DNA of 38,280 nucleotides from Folioceros fuciformis (GCA_049999805.1 JBNGIO010006370.1:204657-242936), one strand, 5' to 3'. Positions 17,340 to 27,654 are shown, counted from the stretch's first letter. Notes: generated by a model from the sequence alone, not told the origin. Numbers and translations: made by a program.

Positions 17340-19300
17340 AGGATAACCCAGTTTTTGTGAGACTTAACTTGAACTCGTCCGTTACTAGAACATGAAGTAT
17401 TTTGAATAGCTTATGCGCCAGTCAACCAATGCACCATATATTTCAATTGTTAAATATCAAGTTTCGCGTAGAAGACTCACCATGTTTACTGCATTTATTT
17501 TGGTTTTATTGACATTTGGTGAATAAATAATATACGCATACATGTCGGTGGCCTTATTGTTTGTGAAAAGAGATCAAAGGTAGATATGGGGCGCGGATCA
17601 AGACAAATTTAAAAAGTGCAAAACGGGCTCTGTGGAATCCGCCCGTCTGGGTTAGACCTTGTTGTGGTCGTTTGTGGCAAGCATCAAGTGCTGTGCATAC
17701 GTGTGGAGTGATTTCTTGCACCCAAGAACCACCCAAGGGGCCACACATTCCCCTATTGTCATTGCAGTCCTATGGTTCGCTCCCAAGAGAGTGAACTAGT
17801 GCCAAGGAACACTACCTATCACACTTCTACCTATCAGCCGGTCTATAGGTCTGTCCATACACTCACAACAAAAAGGCTAGAAGCCTAGCCTACCCCCTAA
17901 GTCAGCTCGCCCAACTCACACTCCTGTTCTTCAGTCCTTCAGCTCTTCTTGGTTCCCACTTCAGCCACTTTCTCCTTCACCTCAGCTCTTCAAGCTTCCC
18001 ACTTCAGTCCCTTCCTCTTCACTTCAGTCCTCCACCCTCCACTTCAACACACACTCCTGCACTTCAGCAGCTCACTCTTCACTTCTATGCATTTCACCCC
18101 AACTCTTCCTTTCTTTTCTTCAGCTTCCCCCTCCTGGAAATTAGGACACAATGGCTTCACTTCTTGCAGCCTCCAAGCATAATGTGGATCTAGGACTGGA
18201 TAGCCCTCCAGCTCACAGTCCTATTCCTTCACTTCAGCCAACCTGCGAATCATGTAGCCCTTGCGGATCCGGCCACAAGGATCTTGACAGCCCCGGGATC
18301 CCCACGTTCCCCTAGTGGCAAGGGGAATCAGGACTTTGGGTCGACCTCAACCGGCTCAGCGCCCTAAGCCAGGAGTTCTACCCACAAAGTCCGGGGACAT
18401 CACGCCATAGACCGCCCTCTCTCAATGGCGGCCTCTCCTCTTGTACCCCAACCCTCATCTCTCTCTCTAACTTAAACCATCCTACATCCGGTTCTGACCT
18501 AAACCTAACCTAGGTCTGACCTAAACCTAATCTAAGCCTGACCTAGACTTGATCCAGGCCTGACCTAGACCTGATCCAGGCCTGACCTAGACCTGATCTA
18601 GGCCTGACCTAGACCTAATTCTGATCGCAGCCTAACCAAAGCCTAACTCTAACCTACTCTTGCTTCTAATTGCCCATTGCCCCTTGACACCGTTAGCTGC
18701 CCACAATTATCAACCCCTCACATCTAGCAAAAATCAGGGGTGCCTCTCAACATCCCTCTCCCCTCCCGAGTTAGATCATCTCCCCTCTTTTGATTACCCT
18801 GCCTTCTTCCCCAGAGTCTCCCGCCTTTAGGTCCTTCCCTCCTGGCCACGGCTGGCCAAGACTCCTGGCCCTAGGCTAGGCCTTCGGCCTACAAGCAACC
18901 AGGGTTGCTACTCATGGATGGAAAGCCGAGTGTCACTTATGTCCTTAGCGGACCACCCTCCAAGCTGCTGGACTGATGCCCTTGAGCGGATAGCCCAGGG
19001 CGTCGCGTCCTGGCATGGCACACACCATCCATCATCGCCGCAAGTAGCATCCGGCCCTCCGCCTGCGGTAGCGAGTCAGTTCCAACCATCTAACCGCGGA
19101 TGGCAAGCCGTATGCAAATTACGGCCACTGGCTGCCATGGTACAGGGGGTGTACTACCCTTGCCTTCGATGCTTGGGTGGGGCAGCCCACGCCCTAAAAT
19201 TGCCTGGCAGTAGTCTACAACCAGTGTTCCAGTGTCAGGCTGTCATCCTTGGAGTGTCCCTCGGGACACTCCCCTGTCTTTCCCCTGGGCAGCCGCCTAT
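17340..19300. other. Non-coding part of the insert, pyrimidine-rich
   Basis: 17340-17760 shows nothing I can name. From about 17760 the plus strand turns strongly pyrimidine-rich, with many CACTTCAG and CTTCAGTCC words (17930-18140). A 22-bp tandem repeat (GATCCAGGCCTGACCTAGAC...) occurs at 18551, 18573 and 18595 with degenerate neighbours over 18490-18660. Open frames here reflect base composition, and no protein family is recognised. Confidence 0.6.
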
Positions 19301-21660
19301 CGGCTATTAGGCCTACTGGCTATCCAACCAGCCATTTGGCCAGTCTTCGGCTGCTAGATCCGGTCGAGACCATTCTGTCCAACTCGAAGGAACGACCATA
19401 CAGAATCGTCGATGGGGTCAGTTGATCTGCACTGCACCTAGTTTGACCGGGATTTGGGATAAGCCGCTATCCTTGGTTTGCAGTGCACTGAGTGCAAGTC
19501 CGTCCGCGCCTGGTGCTCTCGGATCCAACCGCTTATCCTCAGCCATCGCCTGGATTCGGCCATCACGCCGTGACTCCCCTAGCCCTGCTTCCAGCCAAAC
19601 TGCAACTATCCCAGCTGCTCAGTCTCCAGCTGATCGGGACTGGATCCAGTCAGCTCGCCTAGTTGTCGAGTCGCCTGCCGTTTTCCTGATTCAGCTAGCT
19701 AGCCAGCCGACCAGACTCGACTGGCCAGCCTGCCTTAGCCTGGATCTGGCCAGGCGACCAGCCTGTAGGCCGCCTACTGCTCGCTTGCAATTGGAACGGG
19801 CTGGGTTGCTGGCCAGACTCCTCACCGCCAACTCCTCACCGCTATCTCCAACCAGCAACCCCCTTGTTCGGCCAGCCGTCACGGCTCATCTCGGTTGCTC
19901 ACGGCCGAGCATTCGCCTAGCTAAGACAGCTAGCCAGGAAGATAGCCCAACCCCCCTCAGATCCACTTTGTCCCGCTTGCCCAACCAGCTAGCCAGAGAC
20001 CCCTAGCTGCCAGGTCGCCGCCGGCTGGATACTCCTGCAGCCTGTCTTGGCTGCTGTCCATGGCTGCCTATCCTGCCAACCGGGCCGTTCTATGCACGCC
20101 AGCCAGGGTCCATCCTCCAGAGTCCCTGGCCCAGGGTCCCTGGCCCAGCAGTCCTCCGGCGGGGGATGCTTGCCAAGCCTTAAGGGTCTCCCCCACAATC
20201 CCGATTTCGGGCTCGCCTCCTTGTTGCCGGTCGTCGGCCGGACCGTCTGCCGAGACCTGGCTAGGCGACCATTCCCCCCCCGAGTCCGGTCTGCTCGGCT
20301 TGCCTACCTTCATCCTAATCTACTCCTGTGGTTTGGCCTGGCTTCTAAATCATCTGACCCCAGCCGGCCACCATCCCGGCCCCTCTTGGCTGTTTCTGGG
20401 CCGGGCGATCGGCTACCTAAGGCAGCCAACCAGGCCACTATGCTCAGCCGAGACCAGCCACGCCGCCTAGCATCTCGCTGTGAACCTACCCTGACCAGTT
20501 CCTACCAGCCAGATGGCATGCTTGCTCCTCTAGTTGTCGGGCCGCCCCAGCCAGTGGATCCGCACCCTGATCGGCCCCTGACAGCCTGGCTGCTGCTCAG
20601 CAGCTGGTCACTGCTAAGCCAGCCCCCCTGCTACTCGCCTTGCCAATCCAACTCGGCGCTCGCCATGCTCGGAGTGTCCTGCCGGTCAGGGTCTGGCCAA
20701 GCCTAGCTCAACCCTCCAAGCCTGCCGATCAATCTTGCCCGCCATCCGGTCACACGCCATCCACGGCCGCTGCTGCCCGTGGCCTAGCCAGCCTGCTGGC
20801 TGGCTAGATCCAGCTTGGAAGCCAGCCGGATTTAGTAAGCCCCCCTACCAACCGGTTCGTGTGCCTGGACTCGCCCGCTGGCCAGCCCGGCCTGGAACTA
20901 GCCAGGCAGCCTGCCCGCTTGCCCGACTCTCGTGGCCGTCGCCTACTTGCCCAGGCCAATTTGCTAGAGGCCGCTAGCTGGCCCCAGACCCAGCCAGGCA
21001 GGTTCGCCTGCCAGTCGCTTGCCCACCAGCCTGCCGCCAAGCTACACGGCTGCTACCTGGACGTCTGGCCGGAACCGCCTGCTTCTGGCCTGCCCGCTGG
21101 GTGGTTGGCGATCCAGCCAGCGCCTGTCTGACCCCATCGCGACCAGTCGCCATGACCAGACCCTTGCCCAGCCGATCAACTAGTTGCTTGGTTGGATCTG
21201 CCCTGGCTAGACCCCATACCACCCTGTCCCCGCTGCCGCTACGAGGCCGCCTTGCTACAGCGGCTGGTGGCCTGCAACCAGGCCAAGCTGCTTGCTTGCA
21301 GCCTGACCGAGTTGCCGTCTACGTGGTAGACCCCGTCGGGACCTTAGCCGGGCCCCGGCCTGCCAGAGCCGCGGCTTGCCGTGGCCAACTGGCCAGTGCC
21401 ACTAGCCGACCCCCGGCCTCCATATCCATCCCGGGAGCCAGCCACCAACCTTGGCCTCCCAGATTCCCTGCCGTCCAACCGGGCCGTCCAGGTTGTCTGG
21501 CTGGATTCCCTGCAGCCCATCCGCCAGCCAACCCTCCTACCAGCCTACTGCCAGTCGCTTGCCCAGAGGCCGCAAGCCAGCTCCTGCCTTCTAAATCCGG
21601 CCAGATCCAAGCCACCGCCCTGGATCCCGCCAGTCTGCTAATCTGGCCACTTGTGCTCTG
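19300..21660. repeat. C-rich CCAGCC/CTAGCCAGC-rich block
   Basis: About 2.4 kb dominated by short words such as CCAGCC, GCCTGCC, TAGCCAGC and GGCCAGCC, with C far in excess of G on the plus strand. All six frames show long open stretches (up to 219 residues), but the peptides are low-complexity Pro/Ala/Ser/Leu/Arg with no motif, so I leave them out. The same texture occurs at 310-566. It may be a highly diverged simple-sequence expansion or the body of a non-autonomous transposon. Confidence 0.65.
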
Positions 21661-21987
21661 GTGATCCCTATCCACCCGATGCACCAAGGCAGCGTCCCGA
21701 CACGTCCATCTCCGTCCCCAGCTTCCACTAGCAACAGCCGAAGGACCCCCAGCTCGCTTTCCACGACGTCCCAGGTTTCCTATTCCTCCGTTACCTTACC
21801 CCGAGGAACCAGAGCCCGTGTCCTATCTACCACACAACCTACCTACCCTATCGACTCACCATCAATCTAGCCATTATTCTAACCTAACCTTCCAACCTTT
21901 CCTCTACAACACTCACTCACAAATCCAAAAAAAAAGGAAAACCTATCATTTCCCAGGGGTCTGTTCAGCATGTGGAGTCCACAATAC
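21660..21987. other. Right end of the insert
   Basis: Pyrimidine-rich sequence continues, with CCTACCTACCC and CACTCACTCAC words and an A-run (CCAAAAAAAAAGG, about 21929-21939). It then meets reverse transcriptase sequence at about 21987. No inverted match to the left end was found by eye. Confidence 0.5.
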
Positions 21988-22566
21988 GTCCATTTGCTGG
22001 AGGTCCAGGTTGAATTCTGTAGCATAGGCAAGGATAAGGCGGATGGACTGGTTGCGAACTACGGCTAAGAACGTTTCTTGGTAGTCCAGCCCCTCCACCT
22101 AAGTGAACCCCCGAGCCACTAATCGTGCTTTGAATCTAGCAACTTCTCCCTTGGCATTTAGCTTAAGTTTGAATGTCCACTTGCAGGATATAGCCTTCCT
22201 ACCAGGTGGGAGGTCGACGAGGGTCCATGTATTATTCTTGACCAGAGATTTGTATTCGTCCTCAAGTGCTGATCGCCACTGCTCACACTCAGGGCTACTG
22301 AATGTCTGAGTGAGTGTGGTGGGTTCTGCAGGTAGGAGAGGGCCTGAGTTGAGCCCAGGAAAAGCATGTGTCTTGAAGTCAGTGGAGGCATAAGGTGGCT
22401 CCCTCCATTCAGATGGGGGAGGTCTATGGCGCGTGGAACAGCGCGGGGGGTCAGACCCAGGCGCAGACTCGGCAACCTGAGTTGGAGGCTCAAGGGGGTC
22501 AGCTGGCTCAGCTGCATCGTCAGCCATCCCCAGGTCAGCTGTCCCCAATTCCCCCTCTGCATCCAA
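21988..22566 (-). pseudogene. pol: Copia 2 reverse transcriptase N-terminal part
   Basis: The minus-strand frame holds the spacer before reverse transcriptase (RCSTRHRPPPSEWREPPYA), then EQWRSALEDEYKSLVKNNTW, LPPGRKAISCKWTFKLKLN and RFKARLVARGFT. A TAG follows where copia enzymes usually have Gln, then VEGLDYQETF and SIRLILAYATEFNLDLQQMDV. The first catalytic Asp (QQMDV) is the last recognisable residue before the 6-kb insert. The enzyme would copy element RNA into DNA; here it is split and inactive. Confidence 0.9.
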
Positions 22567-22656
22567 TATAGGTTGATGCGGGACTGCGGCGGGGGCTAAG
22601 GCAGTAGGATCAGCAGGGATGGCATCAGGTGGTGCTATAACAGGAGGGGGTGCTAC

Positions 22657-23625
22657 CTATGCAGGTTCATCATCATCAGTGGGGAAAACGGAGGGTTGGT
22701 TGGCTGGCTGGATGGGATCCACTGAAGGGGGTTCCCCTAGAGCGGGGGAGCAGGGCTCTATGAAGGTGACACTCTTTGCGAGCACAATGCAGTTGGCGTT
22801 AGGGTTGTATAACTTACATGCCTTAGAGTGCTTGTTGTAGCCGACCAGAATGAGTGCCTTTGAGCGGTTGTCCAACTTGTGTCTTTTCTCTGCAGGGATG
22901 TGGGCATAAGCACCGGATCCGAAGACTCGGAGGTGCAAGAGACTGGGCTTCTTGTTCCAGAATACCTCAAAGGGAGTCTTGGTCGGAACAGTACTAGTGA
23001 TGACGCGATTGAGGATGTAGGTCGCCGCCACTATAGCCTCGGCCCAATAGCCCTTGCCGATAACAACATACTTCTTGTCATTGAGAGCAGAGTCTGATTC
23101 TTGCGTTCTGACACACCGTTCTGTTGCGATGTGTAGGGCACTGTAAGCTGGTGCAAGATTCCTGAGGTCTGCAGGAGATCATTAAAGGATGAATTGACGA
23201 ACTCGGTGCCATTGTCAGTTCTGAGGGTCTTCAAGAGCTATCCTGATTGCCTCTGGGCTATGGTGAGCTAGTCCTTGAAGCAGGTATAGGTGTCACTTTT
23301 CAGCTGCATGGGGTAGGTCCATGTGTAGCGGCTGTAGTCATCAGTGACTGTTAGGAAGTAACGAGCACCTCCAAGGGAGGGCTCATGAACTTTGCCTGAG
23401 ATGTTGGCATGGACTAACTCAAGGACTCGGGTGGCCCTCTGTGCAGGTGAATCAGGAAATGGTGACTCCTTCTGCTTAGCAAGGATGCAAGATTTGCACA
23501 CAGGTAACTCCTTGGAGCATTTAGGAAGAGGTTCTCGGTGGCACTTTAGGGCTGACATGTTAATCAATTTTGACCTATTAACATGCCCTAGACGAGCATG
23601 CCATAGCAGGGCCTGCTATGCCTAA
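22657..23625 (-). pseudogene. pol: Copia 2 integrase
   Basis: From right to left on the minus strand: the zinc-binding finger (LLWHARLGHVN, then CSKELPVCKSCILAKQKESP), the core (ELVHANISGKV, TVTDDYSRYTWTYPM, KTLRTDNGTEFVN, and QQNGVSERKNQTLL with the Glu), and the C-terminal part (FEVFWNKKPSLLHLRVFGSGAY, LVGYNKHSKACKLYNP). The first catalytic position reads HAN where copia integrases have H-x-D, so Asp is replaced by Asn. Frame breaks occur near 23260 and 23031. Finger and core spacing are otherwise typical. Confidence 0.9.
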
Positions 23626-24075
23626 CTTAGGTTAGGACCTGTAGTTGAGTGGACGGCCTCTGTGTGCAGGTTTGGACTGAAACAGGTGATGTTAAGCCTA
23701 TACAAGTTGCTCTCAGGCAGTCCCTCAAAGGCACATGTGTGGGACATAGATGACGTCTGTCAGGGTTAGTTCAGTGCCATCATGAAGACAGAAGACACAG
23801 GTACCCTTGCCCTCAATACGCAGACTTGTCTTGCTCTGCTCATCTGCAAGAAATACCTAACCACCTTTTTGTGTTAGGTCAAGGTACTAAAAAGTTCCCT
23901 CTTCTTGCAGATATGGGTCGTTGCCCCAAAGTCGAGGTACTAGCAGCTGTCGTCACTGAGGGTGCTGGACAGGCAGACTGTTAGTATCGTCACGGGGGCC
24001 TTCGAGTCTCTCGATTTGTTCTGCCTCACAGCCACGTTTGCGGCCGACTTTTGCTGTCGTGAGGGCTCGCGAGCC
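23626..24075 (-). pseudogene. pol: Copia 2 protease region, heavily decayed
   Basis: The minus strand near 23940 reads CYLDFGATTHICKKRELF, equivalent to the protease active site, but with Phe where Ser or Thr normally follows the catalytic Asp. Beyond it the expected flap region is cut by several stops. This is the most decayed domain of the element. I infer the boundaries from the neighbours rather than from clear homology. Confidence 0.7.
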
Positions 24076-24986
24076 CTTCCTTTTCGGCACTCTCTGGCCC
24101 AGTGGCCAGGGAGGCCACACCAGTTACAGTTGCCGGATCTCTTAACGGGGCTTGTAGGTTCCCCCCTCTGTCCCTACATTTCTGTACTTCTGGGTTGGGT
24201 TCTTCCCTTGCGGAAGTTTGTGGCTAATGCCTTCTCCCTTATTCCTGAAAGTAGATGAGAAGGCGCGACTTTGCTCCTCCTAGAATAGCGCTCCGATCTC
24301 CTCCAAGGTGATGGTCACTATCTGACCTGAGGCAGCTGCGGCAGCGCGTATCGGGCCATTTTGGTTCGTAACAAAGGTCTGGTAGGAGGCAGGAAGGCTG
24401 CTCAGTAGTTGGGCGGTAGCATCCACCTCTGACATCTTCTGTCCTGTCATCGCAATGAGCTGGGCACGTAGGTGCCGAAACTTGCTGACATGTGAGGACA
24501 CCTTTTCTCCTTCTTTCATTTTGAGGGAGAAGAATTCCTGCCTGACTGCACATAGCGTCATCATGTTCTGGATCTTGTATGTCTTTTCTAACTGGTCCCA
24601 TATGCCATGTGCAGATGTGAGGTACTCTACCTCTAGGACCGAGTCTGCGTCCAACCCTCGATAATCACGGCAACAGCAATAGCATTATGTTGTTCCCACT
24701 TGGCGATTTCATCGGCTGTAGGGCTAGCGTTGGGGTCAGGTTTGAGGTAGGTCCCGTCAACAACGGTCCAGACTCCCTTGGCCAGCAAGGTGGCCCTCAT
24801 CTTGACTCTCCACAAAGTGTAGCCAGACCCCTTGAACTTGTGATAGTCCTTCTCTTTAAGTTTTGAGGTGAAGGTAGGTGTGCTTGACGATGCTGCCATG
24901 GCTGGTTGTTGGGCTGGGGTGTTTAGGGTTAGGTGTTGGAGACCGCTAATAAGGGAGTTGAGTTGTGCAGGGGTGACCATGTACAC
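24076..24986 (-). pseudogene. gag: Copia 2 gag with zinc knuckle
   Basis: The minus-strand start MVTPAQLNSLISGLQHLTL lies near 24980. LKEKDYHKFKGSGYTLWRVK (copia gag N-terminal segment, normally G-x-N-x-x-x-W), VWTVVDGTYLKP and AVAVIIEG follow. A frameshift near 24650 leads to YLTSAHGIWDQLEKTYKIQN, FFSLKMKEGEKVSSHVSKF and QLLSSLPASYQTFV. The CCHC knuckle CNWCGLPGHWAREC is read near 24090-24135. The organisation is the same as in copia 3 at the right edge, and LPASYQTFV is shared by both, so the two elements are relatives. Confidence 0.88.
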
Positions 24987-26116
24987 CTAAGCCGACCAGA
25001 GGAGCTATGGCTATAGTGGCACATGGAGGTAGGTGTGCACGTGACTCCTGCTATTGTGCTCTCATTCCCTTAGCAGCTGATGTTGGGACGTACGTGGCGG
25101 AGCCTAGCTAGGCACAGAGTTCGGATGCCATTGGGTTGATGGCTTCTAGGTCCTGCGCCTAGTTGAAGGCTTCGCCACTGACGCCTGCAGCATGGGTGCA
25201 CCTAAGGTGATGGGGAGCTAGCCCAGCCTGTTAGGCCCGGATGGGGAAATAATATTTATTGCTATTATTTCCGAAGGGGCTGGCCAAGGGGTAAGCCCTA
25301 GGATTTGAGTCTAGGTGGGCCGTTACTAACCATCATGTCCCAACGACGTGAAGAGGTTCACCAGGTGGCCAAATGGGGAGGCGTCGAGATCGATCTTGGT
25401 AAGGGGCGTGAGCAGCGTTGCACCGGTTCGTGCCTGGGGCGCTGAGCCTGCTCGTTCGCCAGAGTCTATGCTCCTTGGCAGCGGAAGTGTCTAGGGCCCA
25501 AGGCCGTCTGGTCCCGAATTGGTAAGTGAGTCCCCTGAATTCCGCCTCTGATGATCAAGGTTCTTGGGGTAATCTGCAACCCGGCAGATGCTCTCACAGA
25601 TTTTGTCAGTAGTGGGAGATTCGGGGATCTTAAATTCAGGGTCGGGGTGTTGGGCGTGGATTTTGGAGGAGGTCTGATACAACAGCAAACTGGACAGCAA
25701 TCCCTCCACGCGGCTGAGGATACTCTGCGACCTGACGAGAATTTTCCTCAGCCCCTTGTGTAGGTTGATGTCTATGTTGCACTAGTGCTTGCCAGGTGTT
25801 CCAGGTGCTAGCGAGGGCCCCCGAGTGTTAAACGGGTAGCGCGCTAGCGTGGATTGTTCGTAGGAACAGTGGGAGCCGGAGGCACGGCCGCGTTGCAGGG
25901 GGAGTTGCGGGCACTAGGGTGGAGAAACCTATCGCCAAGGGCGCCGGGCTCTTCCTCTTCTAGGGATGCGTGCACTTTCTAATGAGAGGTGAGCCGAGTG
26001 ATCAAGTGGGCAGCCTACGGTGACGAGTCCCTTTGCAGGCGCGCACTCAAATCTGCCCCTACTGAGAGCGCCCTGCCTCGGCATGATTCTAGGATTCCTC
26101 CGGGGGTTTGAGCATG
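24987..26116 (-). other. Copia 2 untranslated leader
   Basis: About 1.1 kb between the primer-binding site and gag. No recognised protein-coding content was found. Dimerisation and packaging signals would be expected here in an active element, but I cannot point to one. Confidence 0.55.
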
Positions 26117-26128
26117 GCTCTGATACCA
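26117..26128 (-). promoter_or_regulatory. Copia 2 primer-binding site (initiator tRNA-Met)
   Basis: The reverse complement reads TGGTATCAGAGC, complementary to the 3' end of plant initiator tRNA-Met. It is in direct contact with the LTR at 26129, which fixes the element's orientation as minus. Confidence 0.96.
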
Positions 26129-26345
26129 TGAGAACAATGTGATTAGGGAGCATAGCAATTCTCAGAGCAATTCTCTTATGTATTTGCAGTTGAATAATAA
26201 AAAGTATCTTTCTACATCAAGGCATTTGACTTAAATAGTAGCTATCCTGTCTACCTGACTTGCCCTATATAGTCACACTGTTTCGTCTGAGTTTACCCTA
26301 TATATTCGTCTAAGTATAATTAGGAACGCTATATATGCTCTAACA
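26129..26345 (-). repeat. Right LTR of copia 2 (its 5' LTR)
   Basis: 217 bp, TG...CA, with about 8 substitutions against the left LTR (for example CATCTGCC versus CATTTGAC) and no indels. LTRs are identical at insertion, so this divergence dates the insertion as fairly recent but not current. It contains the element's presumed promoter on the minus strand. Confidence 0.95.
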
Positions 26346-27170
26346 CGGACATAGATATCAAAGCTGCTCCATTTACACATTTACAATCCAGGAGCAAAAA
26401 ACAAAGGACAGTTCTGGACAATGTCGTTGAATATTATCTAGCACAAATCAGATCAAAACTAGAGCTGAGATTAGGACAATACTTAAGAGCAGGCGAGAAC
26501 TTGTGGTGGGATGGGTTTTGGGCAAAGCAAGAGGCTATCGTGCATTCAATCAACTCCGGTTTAGACAAAGACCTTGATTCTCCTTGACGGTGGTATAATC
26601 AAGAGGCAGCAGAATTATTGAACGCACTCATAACTGTTCCAGACGAAATCGTTGTTCACAATCCACGGATCCGTGAGATTCCCACAAGAAACATGTATGT
26701 GGGTGCATACCGTAGGGATGCAGACCTCAGTGACGACCGCGAAAGTTTGAATAGAGACATAACATAAATAGAAAAAGGGCATATGATTGTTGTCCCTTGC
26801 AAGTCTGACGAAGTCTTAGTGGCTGATATTACATGCGAAAAATCATATGTGAAAGTGCACTCGTGGGTCACCAAGTGTTCAGATGCTTTTGAGGGTCGTT
26901 ACCAAGAAGAGATGATTTTACCACATGAAGATCCGCCAAGAGGGTTACGAGAAGGTCACAGATGTAGGCCAAGCAGAAGACTTTGGAAGCATATAGATAC
27001 ATTATTCATTGAAGACACTTTCATTCTAGCATATGGATTTGATTTGACACGCCAAAAACAGCTTCCCTCCCGCACGAGGACCCTGATTCGCAAAAACCTA
27101 TACGTCCTAATCATGACCAGGATACACTGCCGCCTGAAAATAACGAAATTTTGTTAAACGTTTAGATAAA
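26346..27170 (+). pseudogene. DUF7869-like gene, 3' portion (downstream of the copia insertion)
   Basis: After the CGGAC duplication the frame of the 5' part continues: DIDIKAAPFTHLQSRSKKQ, LAQIRSKLELRLGQYL and GENLWWDGFWAKQEAIVH. A TGA after LDKDLDSP (26585-26587) is followed in frame by RWYNQEAAELLNALITVPDE and IREIPTRNMYVGAYRRDAD, ending at TAA near 26765. From 26783 a second open frame (IVVPCKSDEVLVADITCEKS, IEDTFILAYGFDLTR) probably belongs to the same C-terminal region across an intron or frameshift. The last conserved piece is PKTASLPHEDPDSQKPIRP, closing with ENNEILLNV and TAG near 27164. It has lost function through the insertion, the stops and the deletion in the 5' part. Confidence 0.6.
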
Positions 27171-27654
27171 AGTATTAAGTACAAACTGGTATGATAACTT
27201 TTGTATGTAGCGGCAAGCAAGTTTCGCTTTCCACTTGCCATATATGTGACTTTGGTAGTGTGCGCCGGTCTATCGGCGCACGTCAACTTGTTTTAGGCTG
27301 GTTGACCAACGGTCTATCCTGCAACCCTTTCTGGAAAATGCAAACAGACATCAACGGGTGATAATTTTCAAGAATAGGGTCAACTGATATGAGGTATAGC
27401 TCAAACACGCAGGACCTTACATGGAATCGGATAACACCTGAATTACATGATACCCGCCATATTACGGGGTTTTGTCATGTATTTGAATGCAAGGACACCC
27501 GCAAATTTGCTTATACTTTCAAAAAAATTGATGTTTACGTTCGTACGCAATACTCTTTAAGGCTACATTTATGCATCCCTAGACAAAAACGCATGAAAAT
27601 GTGGATATCTGACACGAATTTTGAGCATCAAATTTTCGCGAAGCCCGAAATGGC
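27050..27654 (+). repeat. 3' end and flank of the DUF7869-like gene, partner of the inverted copy
   Basis: Aligns in inverted orientation with 15958-16594. It carries one clear palindrome unit (27260-27281) and an open frame (27389-27706, RYSSNTQDLTWN, FCHVFECKDTRKFAYTF) that is partly open in the other copy as well. Amino-acid differences between the copies are frequent, so I do not claim it is a protein. The shared end GCCATTTCGGG (here as its complement near 27644-27654) looks like an element boundary. Confidence 0.85.
27260..27281. repeat. Single palindrome unit of the 22-bp family
   Basis: Arm GTGCGCCGGT, spacer, then a right arm with one change (ATCGGCGCAC). A degraded second unit may lie at about 27297 (GGCTGGTTGACCAACGG). 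Confidence 0.85.

Larger units (their letters stand above)
15946..21987. other. Foreign insert inside the copia 2 reverse transcriptase
   Basis: Reverse transcriptase homology stops after NLDLQQMDV near 21988 and restarts at MFDNLLAEV near 15945. About 120 residues, including the polymerase box, are replaced by 6.0 kb of unrelated DNA. It contains an inverted 3' fragment of the DUF7869-like gene (15958-16594), a fused LRR receptor-kinase fragment (16594-17175), palindrome units, and a long C-rich stretch with no coding content. A perfect 6-bp-arm hairpin (GGCGGA-T-TCCGCC, 15948-15960) sits at the left junction. A Helitron or other gene-capturing element is one explanation. I could not find a CTRR end, TIRs or a target duplication, so the mechanism is open. 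Confidence 0.75.
14069..26345 (-). mobile_element. Ty1/copia retrotransposon 2, 12.3 kb, with two LTRs and a target duplication
   Basis: LTRs of 217 bp at 14069-14285 and 26129-26345, both TG...CA, differ at about 8 positions by eye (roughly 96% identity). The 5-bp duplication CGGAC flanks them. Coding is on the minus strand. The primer-binding site (reverse complement at 26117-26128) touches the right LTR, and the purine-rich GGTTTAAGACGGGG abuts the left LTR. From right to left come leader, gag, protease, integrase, reverse transcriptase part 1, a ~6-kb foreign insert, then reverse transcriptase part 2 and RNase H. Many stops make it non-autonomous. It inserted into the DUF7869-like gene. 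Confidence 0.96.

Noticed and set aside
19422-21664. Several long open frames (up to 219 codons) on both strands
   Set aside because: They arise from very C-rich, stop-poor sequence; the peptides are low-complexity and all frames are about equally open.
15946-21987. Calling the insert a Helitron
   Set aside because: There is a junction hairpin, but no CTRR 3' end, no TC 5' end and no AT target site could be shown, and no Rep/helicase is encoded.
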